Origin: Maea johnstoni
Taxonomy: Eukaryota; Annelida; Polychaeta; Spionida; Magelonidae
Reading direction: 5' to 3'
Length of the DNA stretch: 64,000 nt
Assembly (NCBI GenBank): GCA_963942565.1
Contig: OZ012693.1
Location: 7,587,341 to 7,651,340 of the forward strand
Shown here piece after piece: positions 35,330 to 48,295 of this stretch. The notes beneath the pieces were generated by a model, which was not told where the DNA came from, searched no databases, and was given only the letters and a program-made list of their open reading frames with translations. Numbering within the stretch: position 1 is the first letter of the stretch; each line of letters opens with the position of its first letter. Both the position numbers and the translations under genes were made by a program.

Positions 35330-37235
35330 TCTGGATATGGCCAGCGGCTATCAGCAAGTCCCTGTGGCAGAGCAGGACCGCCCTAAAACTGCATTCTCAA
35401 CAAGGATTGGCCTATACCAGTGGCGGGTGATGCTAGTGCTCGGAGGGCTCACTTTTGACCGTTGTCTGATCTACCTGGACGACGTTATCGCCTTTGGCCG
35501 TGATTTCGACGATGCCATAGCGAATCTTAGCGAAGCCAAAGAAATGTATACTATTTCATAGGTCAGTGTCCTTCCTTGGACATGTTGTCTCCCACAATGG
35601 CATCAGTTTTGATCCAGCAAAAATCGATGCCGTACGGTCCTGGGGCCATCCTACCACAGTCACCGAGCTCCTCATCTCTGCCCCTATACTAGCTTATCCA
35701 CATGAGACGGGCATGTTTGTTCTTGACACTGATGCTAGTAACACTTGTATTGGGGCCGTCGGGGAGGAGCGTGTTGTGGCATATGCGAGCAAGGCTTTAT
35801 CTGCCAGTCAACGCCGATACCGCACGACCATGCGAGAACTGCTTGGCATTGTCCGTTTTTGTGAACACTTCCGGCATTACTTACTTGGGCGGCAATTCCT
35901 CCTCAGGAAAGACCACAAAGCACTTCTATGGCTTTACAAGTTCAAGGACCCTGACGGCATGCATTCTGGATATGGCCAGCGGCTATCAGCAAGTCCCTGT
36001 GGCAGAGCAGGACCGCCCTAAAACTGCCTTCTCAACAAGGATTGGCCTATACCAGTGGTGGGTGATGCTAGTGCTCGGAGGGCTCACTTTTGACCGTTGT
36101 CTGATCTACCTGGACGACGTTATCGCCTTTGGCCGTGATTTCGACGATGCCATAGCGAATCTTAGCAAAGCCAAAGAAATGTATACTATTTCATAGGTCA
36201 GTGTCCTTCCTTGGACATGTTGTCTCCCAGAATGGCATCAGTTGTGATCCAGCAAAAATCGAGGCCGTACGGTCCTGGGGCCATCCTACCACAGTCACCG
36301 AGCTCCTCATCTCTGCCCCTATACTAGCTTATCCACATGAGACGGGCATGTTTGTTCTTGACACTGATGCTAGTAACACTTGTATTGGGGCCGTCGGGGA
36401 GGAGCGTGTTGTGGCATATGCGAGCAAGGCTTTATCTGCCAGTCAACGCCGATACCGCACGACCATGCGAGAACTGCTTGGCATTGTCCGTTTTTGTGAA
36501 CACTTCCGGCATTGCTTACTTGGGCGGCAATTCCTCCTCAGGACAGACCACAAAGCACTTCTATGGCTTCACAAGTTCAAGGACCCTGACGGCATGCATT
36601 CTGGATATGGCCAGCGGCTATCAGCAAGTCCCTGTGGCAGAGCAGGACCGCCCTAAAACTGCCTTCTCAACAAGGAATGGCCTATACCAGTGGTGGGTGA
36701 TGCTAGTGCTCGGAGGGCTCACTTTTGACCGTTGTCTGATCTACCCGGACGACGTTATCGCCTTTGGCCATGATTTCGACGATGCCATAGCGAATCTTAG
36801 GGAAGCCGAGGAAATGTATACTATTTCATAGGTCAGTGTCCTTCCTTGGACATGTTGTCTCCCAGAATGGCATCAGTTGTGATCCAGCAAAAATCGAGGC
36901 CGTACGGTCCTGGGGCCATCCTACCACAGTCACCGAGCTCCTCATCTCTGCCCCTATACTAGCTTATCCACATGAGACGGGCATGTTTGTTCTTGACACT
37001 GATGCTAGTAACACTTGTATTGGGGCCAGCGGGGAGGAGCGTGTTGTGGCATATGCGAGCAAGGCTTTATCTGCCAGTCAACACCGATACCGCACGACCA
37101 TGCGAGAACTGCTTGGCATTGTCCGTTTTTGTGAACACTTCCGGCATTACTTACTTGGGCGGCAATTCCTCCTCAGGACAGACCACAAAGCACTTCTATG
37201 GCTTCACAAGTTCAAGGACCCTGACGGCATGCAGG
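35330..37235 (+). repeat. Tandem triplication of a 635-bp segment inside the Ty3 fossil
   Basis: Copies starting near 35330, 35965 and 36600 are almost identical and keep an exact 635-bp period. Each covers the end of the RT region and most of RNase H. The high similarity points to a recent event, or possibly an assembly artefact. Confidence 0.92.
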
Positions 37236-38408
37236 CCCGGTGGATCACTGCTCTGACCACATTTGACTATGAAGTCCAGCATCGTCCTGGGGCCAAGCAC
37301 GCCAATGCTGATGGTATATCTCATAGGACTTGCGCTTGCCCAGATTGTCCAGATTGTGTCAGTGAATCTGAAGATGATTCTGACCCGATAGATGGCCAGA
37401 ATGGTCAATGACCATCCCAGTGCGATAATACTCATCTTTGAGTTTAGCACTTTATTAGGAAGAAGAAGAAGAAGATGACCGCCAGCTGTGGTATTGCTGG
37501 CTGGTGTCGAAGCTGCTGTTGGGGAGTCACTGAAGTAAAACGACCTGACCCTTGGCTAGATGGATGGTCTCGAGAAGACTTGCAATTAGAACAGAGTCGG
37601 GACCCGGTGATTGCTTTCTTCATTGAGAGTGTGCTTAAAGGAAACCCTCTGCCAAGTCAAACAGAGATGAATGGACTGGAAGAGGGGGCATGGGCCCTCT
37701 ACAACCGGTACGACTGCTTGCAGGTGCAAGCAGGTTTACTCTATGTACGCCTACCACACGCAGTGTCAACATCACTAGTTACCCTATGGTTAGTCACACC
37801 AGCAACCCTTTCCAAGGCAGTATTAAACTACCTGCATAGCTCTCGCCCTGCAGGCTGCTCGCCCAACCTCATGATGTTAGGTCGCGAGGCCCGCCTACTG
37901 GTGGAAGTTATGGTCGGGTGCCTGCCTCCGGTTGCCCCTGCTTGCCCAGTTGAATATGTGGAATGGGTATGGGGAGCAATGACTGAGGCATTCAATTTTG
38001 CCAGGAAATTCCTGAAGAAAAGTGCCGAAAGGCAAAAGAAGGCCTATGACAACGGTTGCCCTAAATAGCAGTACCAACCCAATGACTGGGTGTGGTACCT
38101 ATATGAACCATACGAAGAGTTATCACTGAATTCCACCTGGGTAGGCCCATGTAAGGTCTTCGCTGCCGAGGGGAGGTTAGTGTCGAAATACAGGACAAAC
38201 CAAAAATCGTCCACATGGACTATCTGAAGACATTCCTATCTGGGGAACCTGTCCAGTGGGAGGCTGTGGAACTTGAGATACCGGTTGTCGACTCAAGCAG
38301 TCCGCAGCTTGAAATGGGGAGTACAAATGGTAGCCCCCTGGCGGAGCCCGTTGCTCCCAATGACAGAGATCTAAAATCATCTGTCCGACCCCCATAGGAG
38401 AGGAGACA

Positions 38409-38912
38409 TAGAGGTTCCATAACGAGTGGATGGAAAGAGGAGGAATCTTGCACGAGTGAGTGATTTTGTGTCTTGGGACGAGGCTTGCCGAGTCCCAAGA
38501 CACAAAATCACTCACGAGTGCAAGATTCCTCCTCTTTCCATCCACGAGTGATAGAACCTGTTTCTCCCACGATAAAAAGGAGAAATTTACACGTTTTACC
38601 GAGAAGTTAGCTAGCTAAACTAGGTCAGCCAAAGGTCACCCGCGCACTAGTTCAACAATGGTAATACGCGTTTGTTGTGACGTGCACCGTTTGTTTCCCC
38701 AGAAACTGGCGCCAGATCACGTACGTGACGCTTGTTCAAATCCACGCGCGCTATTGTTGGATCTACCTTTGACCCAGCAGCAGTGACCTCTTGATTGAAA
38801 TTGAGGGATCTGATTGGACAATTACATTAGTTTGACCTTTTGACCCCGTTGAAGAACACCCATTGGAGACCACAAATCTTTAACTGTAAAATACACCTCA
38901 GAGTGGGAGAAA
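38409..38912. mobile_element. ~504-bp insertion near the first Ty3 3' end, with hairpin
   Basis: Comparison of the two Ty3 3' ends (38030-39666 and 44966-46114) shows this stretch only in the first. It holds a hairpin of about 145 bp at 38413-38557 (arms containing GTGGATGGAAAGAGGAGG) and 350 bp of other non-coding sequence. Family unknown. Confidence 0.7.
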
Positions 38913-38916
38913 GAGT

Positions 38917-39666
38917 TGTCCTCTCTGCGTGATGGAGGGAGTATAAGCTCAACAGTGGAGGATGCACCCAAACCGGCAGGCCGGCGTAATCGTCGCAGGC
39001 CGGCTCGGTTCGACGACTTTATTTTGTAAACGAGTGAGACACTTTGTGGCGGGTGACTTGACTATGGACTGGGCAACACTTGACGATTTATGACAACAAG
39101 GCTCTTCTAACACCACCAATTTTATTGTTCCACAATAACAGCACAGTGACGAGTTATGACGTGTGACAGTGACGCATTTTCTGTACATTGTGGTAACAGC
39201 AAGCAACTGCTTGTGACGGGTGACAGTTGACAGTTGACGGGTGACAGGTGGCAGGTGGGTTCAATCTAAAACAACAACAACAACAATCACTATACTATTA
39301 CACCACTTGTCATAAGCAAATTACCTCTACACTACACCCATGTGCTCTATAACAACAAGCATCCATAAACTTAGCCTAAATTGTTTTACTCTTATTACTT
39401 GTGCTGCATGGGAAACAGCTCCAAACCCAATAGCCTAGCTTAACACAGCACCACTGAACAACATAACATGACTAGAAAACTGTCTTTTGACATCACTCAA
39501 TTCAAACTCAAATGCCATCAAAATTAGATTATTATTCCTACATTTATCACATTGCACATAGTCTAGAGTACTTTATTAACAGTTTAGCTAGTCACCTAGG
39601 GCAAATACTTACAGCTTTGAGCCGTCCCAGCTCCAATTCAAATATAAACACTCCAAGATATCAACA
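38917..39666 (+). repeat. LTR of the Ty3 fossil (copy 1), ~750 bp
   Basis: Begins TGTCCTCTCTGCG after a purine-rich tract and ends ...TATCAACA. A second copy lies at 45357-46114 with only a handful of small differences. Contains an (ACA)n stretch and repeated TGACAGTTGAC-like motifs. Boundaries are inferred from the TG...CA ends and from the point where the two copies part. Confidence 0.7.
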
Positions 39667-42600
39667 ATACTACATGAACGCATGCGCACTACATGAAAAA
39701 TGGCGATAAAATCCGATGCTTCTTGATCGCCTCAAGAACTCTTTCTGTCATAGTTGACTAAAATGAGTATAAATATCGGTAGAATTGCGTGGAACTTGAA
39801 GATAAGAATGGTCAGAACGGATATGGATAGTTTTTGGCGGGTAGACACTCGCTAATGTCCCAAAAACTTCTGCTGTAATTTTGCTGGTGCAATCGGTCAT
39901 TTTTTAACACTGGTGGCGTTCTGACTCTACATATGCCAACGAGATCCTGAACATATTAAAAAAACGTCCAAATAGCTAAATCAACATAGAAAATCAACAT
40001 CCAGGCAAATGTAGAGACAGATATTTCGGTCTAGTGAATATACATCCATAACGCTTCTCCGTAGCACGACCTCGCTTGACGTAGAAAGTCCCAAGTAGTC
40101 AGTCCCAGTAAAGGAGAACGGTGGCGCCCCTGGGGTCACTCTGTACTCGGGCAACTGCCACATTTGCTGTCCACCTACCGGGCTATGGTGTCTTCTGCAA
40201 TCAATGCAATCCCTGAGCACCCTCCTGATGGTGGTTCTTGCACCCAAAATCCAATAACGCAGCCGCAGCACTGACAACACGTACTCTCGACCCATGTGTC
40301 CGGTCGTCCTGCGGCATTCTCTGATGATCAAATCCACTATGTGATGACTACCAGGAAGTATCATCTGGTGCCTGGATGCCATTGGCAGTGGCGCCCTCTG
40401 CAACCGACCACCAACCAGCAACACACCATCTGATGACAGCATAGGATCAAGTCTGTAAAGCCTTCCTGACCTGAACACTTTGTTTTTCTTCAGCTGACCC
40501 TTTTGGGATCCACGCAGCACCTTGATTTCAACCGCAAATGTCTGACATTGCACATATTTCACAATTATTGTCTCAGCTGCCTCCAACTCCTGCAAGGCCA
40601 GGTCATGTCCATAGGCTGGTTTTGGCACTCCTTTTGCCTTAGCTAGCAGACAGGCCCTAAGTCGCATAAGCCACACAACACTTTTCTTCAGCCTATACCA
40701 TGATGAGTGACCATGAATCAGTTTATCTATCAAACTTTCAGATTTCTCCTGCTGAAGGCAGCTACTGGCCTTCACCTCAGGGTCATCCTTTGGCAAGGTC
40801 TGGCCAGGTAATGATGCACCTGGCCATGAAGTCTCCGCCTGTCTCAGGAAACTAGGGCCCTCCAGCCATCTGGTTTTGTCGTGTAGTTCCCGTGCAGGAA
40901 GCCCTCGGGATAGGTCATCGGCTGGGTTGTCAGTGGACTCTATATGTCGCCACTGTCCTGGAGTGGAGTTGCTCCTTATCGCCGCAACCCGATTCGCTAC
41001 GTAGGTCTTGAATCGTCTGTCTTCGCTGGAAATGTACTGTAGCACCAGTGTGCTGTCAGTCCAAAACCACGAGGTATCGATAGGCATGCTCAGCTCTCTA
41101 CGCAGCATCACATCCAGTGTCACGGACACGGTCGCTGCAGCCAACTCCAACCGCGGGATTGTCATTTTCTTGATTGGTGCCAATCTTGACTTGGCCATCA
41201 ATATACAACAGTGCACATTTCCTGCACCGTCCTCCAAGCGCATGTAGGTAACCGCTCCATATGCAATCTCTGATGCATCGGCAAAATGATGAAGCTGCAC
41301 ACTGGTCACCGGGCCGAAGTCTTGAGGGCGCACGCATCTGCTGATCTGTAGTGTCTCCAAATTTGGTAACTCCTCTTTCCAGTCTTACCACAAACTGAGC
41401 TCCTTCTCTGGCAGTGGTTCGTCCCAACCAAGCTTCGCCTCGGTGAGATTCTGTATGACTTTCTTGGCTCTCAACACAAATGGACACACAAAGCCCATGG
41501 GATCATATATCGAGCTCACGATGCTCAACAAGCCACGACGTGAGAGTGGCTTGTCTCGGAGGACGATCTTGTATTCGAAGCAGTCTGATTCAACATTCCA
41601 GCAAACGCCCAGCGCTCGCTCGGTTGGCAGTGCCTCGAAGTTGAGATCCAAGGCCTTGAGCTACTTCCCTTGATCATCCTTGTCAATTGTCTCCATCACC
41701 GCTCAACTGTTGCTCACCCACTTTGTGAGCCTAAATCCACCTCGACTAGTAAGTTCTTGGACCTGCTTGACAAGTCTGATGGCTCGCTGCTCCTCCTCTA
41801 AGGATTTCAAGCAATCATCTACGTAGAAGTGCTTGACAACTGTATCAACGGTGATATCATCATAGGAGTCCCTGTGGTCCAACGCTGTGCGACACAAGGT
41901 ATAAATACAACAACTGGGACTCCATGTTACCCTGAAGAGATGCACCTTCACTCGGTACGCCACAGGCTCCTCGTCGAGTCTTCCATTTGGCCACCACAGT
42001 TACCTGAGAACATCACAATCCTGCGGGTCCACTCGCACCTGGTGGAACATGGCTTCCACGTCTGCCATGAGGGCCACCGGACCCTGTCGAAATCTTAGTA
42101 GAACTCCAACCAATGCATTGGCCAGGTCAGGACCCTGAAGCACCTGGTCATTCAACGAAGTTCCTTTATAGGTGGCTGCACAGTCAAATACAATCCTGAC
42201 TTTATCATGTTTTCTCGGGTTGGTCACAGGATGGTGAGGTAGATACCAGACTACATCTGACTTGTCGACTTCTTCGGAAGGCACCCTCTCACAATATCCA
42301 TCCTTCTCCAAATCTTCCATGTATGTAACGTAAGATGCCTGCAGTTGATCATCTCGAAGCAAACGTCTCTTCAGGGACCTGAGGCTCTCCTCTGCCATTT
42401 GCCTGTTGTAGGGCAATGCAGGTGTTCTTTGTCTAAATGGTATGGGTAACTCATAGTGACCATCATCCTGATGCTTGATCTTTTCTTCCCAGAAAGCAAA
42501 CACCTTTTTATCTTCGAATGACATTTCTTTCACATCATTCACAAGCACATCAGAACCTTCGATGTGCCAAAATTTCTCGAGTTGATCCTCTAACTTGAGG

Positions 42601-44965
42601 TCTGCGTTTATGTGGCTGGAGGTCGCAGTGAGGCCTCGGGTTCCACCGAGTGGACCATTGAGGGCCCAACCCAAAACAGTCTTGGTTGCGTAAGGCTCGC
42701 CCTGGTTGCCTCTCTTTATATCCACTGGTATCAATGCATCAGGGTTGTCTTGTCCGATAAGAAGGGAAACACTGCCTGCATCCACATGCGGTATCTTGAT
42801 CTCCCGCAAGTGGGGCCACTGGTCCAGACTGTCAGTCTGACCCATGTCATCCAGGCTCACAGGCATAGTTGGACGCGTAAACACTGTGGGCAAGTCCAGG
42901 TAGGAAACCGCATCCAAGGCCGACACCTCCAAGTTGACAATCGATGTATCCACCTTGTGGTCTGCCTTCTCCAGCGTCGTCAGGGACAACACTCGAGGCG
43001 TCCCCTCCATCTGCAGGTCTCGCAGTAACGCCTCTGAACAAAATGTGTTTGTAGAACCTGTATCCAGCAGGGCATAAGTCTGTACAGTCTTCATAGTCTC
43101 TGGGTTCCTTACCACTACAGGCAGTACCGGCAATGCTGTACGAAGACACTGGCCAGCCCCGGCAAGTCCGCATGCAGCCTCACTCGCATCCAACCCAACA
43201 AAGGCACTCTTGACCTCAGTGACATCACTGTCAGCTTTCTGCTGGCTTTCAGCAGAACCTGCACCACGATTCCCTATCAAATGCAAAAACTTTGTATGCT
43301 TTTGTCCACACTCAGGAACAGAACATGTACGCCTTAACCCACACTTATCTGAGAAGTGACCAGCATTCAGGCAATTAAAACACAACCTTTTCTTAGCCAC
43401 AAAGTCTCTTCTCTCTGAGGGTCTCATCTCATCCTTGAATTTCTTACACCCAAAGAGGGAATGTGTACCTGAACACAATGGACACACATCTATATGTGAA
43501 ACTCCTCCGCTACTCATTTTATCATCACTAGCGCTATGCACATCCTGCACATTGGTACTATAACTTGCACTCCTTTTCTGCAATCTCACATTTGGCTTAC
43601 GACCAGTGTCAGACACACTACCATAAACCGGGTCGTTGGCCTGTTCAGCTACCACAATGATAAACTTTGTCAAATCATCAATATCTGGGTTTCTCTCATA
43701 GACATTTCTGATCTTCCAAGCTTCTCTTTGCCATCTACCATATACATACATAGGGCATCTTTGCACTATCTTAACTAATGTCTTTTGAGAGTTCACTTCT
43801 CCCAAGTGTCCCATTGACCTCAAAGTTGTAGTACAGTTCTGTAAGTCGTCGGCCAACTCCTGTAGCCTTTCCTTGTCTGTAGGCTTGATGCTCGGACCCT
43901 CAGTTACCTTAGACACCCAAGCCTCCGTTATGACAAAGTCATTGCCAAACCTCACTTTTAGAATCCTACGGGCTTCTGCGTAACCCTCATCCGGCCCCAT
44001 GACAGCACAGCACTGTATCGCATTTCTTGCCTTCCCTGTACAGTACTGCAGGAGGCGCTGCAGTTTAGCAGAACTGTCGATGTGTGTGTGATCGACACTA
44101 TTCTCGAAGGATCTTATAAATGTCCAATATCTGAGGGGGTCTCCGTCGAATTGTAGTAGTTCAACCTTAGGCATTTGCATAATTGTGAGCATCTGCCTCT
44201 GTTGTTCTTGCCCACGCTGTATAATTTCACACACACTGTCAGTACCAGCGGCGCTCGACCACACGGGAGCATTTGGGTTTAGCTGTGAGGCACCTGGATT
44301 GCCTCCACCTGCATCGACATGCGCCGCAAGAGACGAGTCTTGAGCTGAACGAGTATCCGCGATCTTCACATTTGGCACACATTTACTAACATTTGTCTTA
44401 AGAACAGTCTCTTCTTCTGCCAAGACAGTCTCTTCAGCCTCAGCCTTGGCCAATTCCATATCAAGACGTAACCTCTCCATTTTTTGTTTCCATTGTAACT
44501 CTTCCTGTTGGAGAAGTTCTAGACGTGCAAGTCCGGCAGCCTCTGCTTTTAAGGCCGCCTTTTTAGCTGAAGCCTTAATTCTCGCACTTCCTACCGACGA
44601 TGCACGAGACGTAACACTGGCCGATTCACCCAGCTTCACCTCATCGCCTGCATTAATAGAATCACGGGTAGTATTTTCATTAACGGCACCTTGAAACTTG
44701 CTTAAGTCCTGAAGAATGGCATGGTATGCTTCCTCTAATTCCTCCAGGTATGCCTCAGACACTTCTTGCTGTAGTTGATCCTCTACAGCAACATGATATT
44801 CTAAGTGGCTCCTACGAAAGGACCTCATATAGTCCTTAAGCTGTTCTGCTAAGTATTCAGCTTCAGTCACATTTTCCTCACAAGGTTTTGATGTGATGGA
44901 TCTGGTTAATTTTGCGCGTAACCAAACCCTTAGCTGTCCCTCTAGCATGCTTCAGTCCGTGAATG
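39667..44965 (-). mobile_element. BEL/Pao LTR-retroelement fossil (internal region)
   Basis: Minus-strand polyprotein. The gag part starts near 44948 (MLEGQLRVWLRAKL) with a long coiled coil. Cys-rich knuckles follow (CFNCLNAGHFSDKC, ~43390), then a protease-like TYALLDTGSTNTFC (~43075), reverse transcriptase (DVEAMFHQVRV, ~42030, and downstream pieces), a BEL-type RNase H region (~41300-40800) and an integrase zinc-binding region ending near 39981. The domain order and the knuckle/protease wording fit BEL/Pao. Its own LTRs are not evident at either edge. It is broken, with about three or four interruptions, but long stretches remain open, so it is fairly young. It lies between two direct copies of the Ty3 3' end. 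Confidence 0.88.
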
Positions 44966-45356
44966 TGCCGAAAGGCAAAAGAAGGCCTATGACAACGGTT
45001 GCCCTAAATAGCAGTACCAACCCAATGACTGGGTGTGGTACCTATATGAACCATACGAAGAGTTATCACTGAAATCCCCCTGGGTAGGCCCATGTAAGGT
45101 CTTACGCTGCCGAGGGGAGGTTAGTGTCGAAATACAGGACAAACCAAAAATCGTCCACATGGACTATCTGAAGACATTCCTATCTGGGGAACCTGTCCAG
45201 TGGGAGGCTGTGGAACTTGAGATACCGGTTGTCGACTCAAGCAGTCCGCAGCTTGAACTGGGGAGTACAAATGGTAGCCCCCTGGCGGAGCCCGTTGCTC
45301 CCAATGACAGAGATCTAAAATCATCAGTCCGACCCCCATAGGAGAGGAGACAGAGT
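44966..45356 (+). mobile_element. Second copy of the Ty3 fossil 3' end (integrase C-terminal part)
   Basis: Matches 38020-38408 almost base for base, including the segment encoding MDYLKTFLSGEPVQW and the purine tract before the LTR. It lacks the 504-bp insertion of the first copy. It starts abruptly next to the BEL fossil. Confidence 0.88.
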
Positions 45357-46114
45357 TGTCCTCTCTGCGTGATGGAGGGAGTATAAGCTCAACAGTGGAG
45401 GATGCACCCAAAACGGCAGGCCGGTGTAATCGTCGCAGGCCGGCTCGGTTCGACGACTTTATTTTGTAAACGAGTGAGACACTTTGTGGCGGGTGACTTG
45501 ACTATGGACTGGGCAACACTTGACGATTGATGACAACAAGGCTCTTCTATTGCTAACACCACCAATTTTATTGTTCCACAATAACAGCACAGTGACGAGT
45601 TATGACAGTGACACATTTTCTGTACATTGTGGTAACAGCAAGCAACTGCTTGTGACGGGTGACAGTTGACAGTTGACGGGTGACAGGTGGCAGGTGGGTT
45701 CAATCTAAAACAACAACAACAACAACAACAACAATCACTATACTATTACACCACTTGTCATTAGCAAATTACCTCTACACTACACCCATGTGCTCTATAA
45801 CAACAAGCATCCATAAACTTAGCCTAAATTTTTTTACTCTTATTACTTGTGCTGCATGGGAAACAGCTCCAAACCCAATAGCCTAGCTTAACACAGCACC
45901 ACTGAACAACATAACATGACTAGAAAACTGTCTTTTGACATCACTCAATTCAAACTCAAATGCCATCAAAATTAGATTATTATTCCTACATTTATCACAT
46001 TGCACATAGTCTAGAGTAATTTATTAACAGTTTAGCTAGTCACCTAGGGCAAATACTTACAGCTTTGAGCCGTCCCAGCTCCAATTCAAATATAAACACT
46101 CCAAGATATCAACA
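45357..46114 (+). repeat. LTR of the Ty3 fossil (copy 2)
   Basis: Nearly identical to 38917-39666; a short (ACA)n length change and a few small indels separate them. The match ends at ...TATCAACAAT, after which the flanks differ. Confidence 0.75.
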
Positions 46115-46969
46115 ATTGTCAGCCATGTGCAATCTGAGCAACGCAGTGCCCTCTATTGTGAGTGGCAGAAACTAAAACTAACCAAAAGGCCCAATAGATG
46201 GCAGCACCACACAAAATCATAGATAACTGGAATAATGCCCTGTCCACAACACACTTGGTACACCATCTAGGGCAGTTTACCTGTCAGGAATAAGATCACT
46301 TGTTGTGATATATAAGCAGGAGGTCGCCTGTGTGATCTAAGGAGTAACGGTATCGGGATTAGCTACCATGTTGTCGTCGTGAACTAGTGGTCACTTGACC
46401 ACACGAGTGGCAGGCCGCTTTTGGGTGTGCACGACTCATTGGCGGTACAAACTGGACCACAACTGGACCATCCGGCTTGGTGGTCCAGACTCTCTGCTGT
46501 CCACTCTCCTTCCAGATGGCAAAAATTCAAATTCACGTCGTGCCTGAAGAGATGCTATTTTTGGAAGAGGACTCATCTCTTTCATCTGAGTTCACTGTTG
46601 GTCAGCCCTCAACTCCACCTATCCAGTGGAAGATCCTGAAGAGAACTTTGGACACAGAATCCAGCTCTTCATTTCATTGGTCGCCATTGTTGACTGTTCA
46701 ATTTTGGCCCAGTTTGCTGTGGTCCCCTGGTTGTGGCTCCATCTGAGCCCCCGGCTGCGGCTCCCTCTGAGCTCCTGGTTGCGGCTCCTTCTGAGCCCCT
46801 GGCTACCGCTCCCCTTGAGCCTCTAACTGTGGCTTCTGCTGTCCGCCTGGCTGTAGCTACCGAGCCTGCCTGGCAGCATCCGCCCTCCCATCCTGTTTCC
46901 TCCACTGGCTCATCTCGATCAGGGCCCTCCAGGACTGTCAAACGCCGCCTGCGACGCATGATGGCACTT
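46115..46969 (+). other. Unassigned region with TATA-like motif and Pro/Ala/Glu-rich reading frames
   Basis: Possible promoter or leader: TATATAAGCAGG lies near 46300. From 46516 a reading frame begins MAKIQIHVVPEEMLFLEEDS and soon runs into compositionally biased sequence with CTGAGC-type repeats (46740-46820). I do not recognise a domain. It may be the start of another mobile element, but no motif proves it. Confidence 0.3.
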
Positions 46970-47283
46970 GAGAACTCCACTCGGCCCTCTCTGCCCCTTT
47001 CGTATATGTAAGGCCTCTCCCTACTCGGTCCCTAGAGGCTGAGGTCTCCAGCGGGCAAATTCCAGCGTACGGGAGGAGAGTGCCAGCTACAGAGACGCAG
47101 ACAGAGGCAACACAACGGGAGGAAGCCTACACCACCACTTGGGGTCGGGTGGCTGCTGAGTGGAAGGGCAGGGCGGAGCTCAGGAAAGAGGAGGTGGTCC
47201 ACATGAGCCATCTCCTCGAGATCGAGAGGGCACGACGGAAGGCCCTGGAGAAGTATGTGGCCTGCCTCAAGACCATCCGGTAG
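46970..47283 (+). CDS. Small charged coiled-coil ORF, unrecognised
   Basis: About 100 codons ending at 47283. The C-terminal 65 residues are highly charged with heptad character (VHMSHLLEIERARRKALEKY). There is no clear start: the first in-frame ATG is late. It could be an exon or the 3' part of a transposon ORF. The composition resembles the ORF at 2-835, but I see no direct alignment. Confidence 0.3.
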
Positions 47284-47692
47284 AAGGTACAGACCCGGAT
47301 ACCAATGACCTGGAACGACATGGAACATCCTTGTACGCACGGACATATTCAATTTAGTAATCTAAGCATTCTGCCACATGGACTCACTAAGCTAATTCCA
47401 TGTTTTTTAGTTCTAATTGTAATTTCTTATGTGTAAGTGAGTTGCCGCCAGGTAAAGCCAAATTTCCATTTTCAATCATTCCCTTCTTGTTTTATTACTT
47501 AATTTTTTTCCCCCTTTCTTTCAGTTCTGCGGATGTGTTTATTTTATTTTATTTTGTTGTTAGATTTTCAGCACGCATTGTTTTTTCTTGCTCGTTCTGT
47601 TTGGTTCTATTGGCATCTCACTCACGTGTACCGTTATTATGTTTTTTCTTTCAATATCCCTTCTTTTTCTTATTTCAGGAGATGGGATATCT

Positions 47693-47822
47693 TCAATGGG
47701 TTGTCGGTTGAGCAATGCTGGTCAGCCGGACGGACTGTGTGAGTGCAAGCTCCAATGGGATCTTGTTCACATGCGGTCCAGACGACTGGACAGCCTTGCT
47801 CAACCGACACCCCATTGAAGAC
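47693..47822. repeat. Hairpin of ~55-bp arms
   Basis: CTTCAATGGGTTGTCGGTTG at the left pairs with CAACCGACACCCCATTGAAG at the right, and the pairing continues with mismatches through CAGCCGGACGGACTG / CGGTCCAGACGACTG. Probably a tiny MITE. The flanking 47290-48290 is T-rich and non-coding. Confidence 0.55.
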
Positions 47823-48295
47823 ATAACACATTTTCTTTGCCATTTTTTGCATTACTTCCCAGGGAGGAAGCATATATATTTGAGATAGTTACATTCCAAT
47901 CATTAAACGTATTCTGTGATTTATTTTAGAATAGCTGTTAGCCTGCCAAGCAGCCAGGGTGAGTTTTGGGTACTTGTATTTGGTATTTTTTCACTTTCAT
48001 ATGTTATGCTGAGGGAACAGTTATATAGCTCAGGACTCTTTCTTTATGTGCCCAGGGATTTACTTTTTACTTTTTTGCCCTTTTATTGCCAAATTTTTAC
48101 TGAGCTCAATTCTGTCCTTTGTATTTTTTGATGCATTGTATATCTTTAGTTCAGTGGGCTCCGGCTTAGTGACCTTACAATCTTTTTGGCCAGTTTTTGG
48201 CTGTTAAGACTGTGTGGCCACTGTGCCCGGCTTTTCTACATTTCAAGAATTTAACAGGTAACCTTGTTCTCACTTAGCCTCTTGTGGGTACTAAT

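Larger units (their letters stand above)
33745..38916 (+). mobile_element. Ty3/gypsy LTR-retroelement fossil, main part
   Basis: Starts in the target-site duplication shared with 19012-19025, so the LINE split this element. Parts in order: zinc knuckle (CWNYGNQGHRSIDC, ~33760); aspartic protease with LIDSGAEITLL (~34260); reverse transcriptase pieces (~35050-35560, with LDMASGYQQVPV); RNase H (TDASNTCIGA, ~35730); and integrase-side and C-terminal remnants (~37480-38400). A 635-bp segment spanning RT and RNase H sequence occurs three times in tandem from about 35330 to 37230. The element is clearly broken, with at least half a dozen interruptions, yet its LTR copies are similar, so it is probably not very old. 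Confidence 0.88.

Noticed and set aside
39230-39260. tRNA-like T-loop GGTTCAATC in the Ty3 LTR
   Set aside because: No cloverleaf can be built around it; probably chance.
46490-46830. Host gene starting MAKIQIHVVPEEML
   Set aside because: The frame soon enters biased CTGAGC-type repeats and shows no domain; kept only as an unassigned region.
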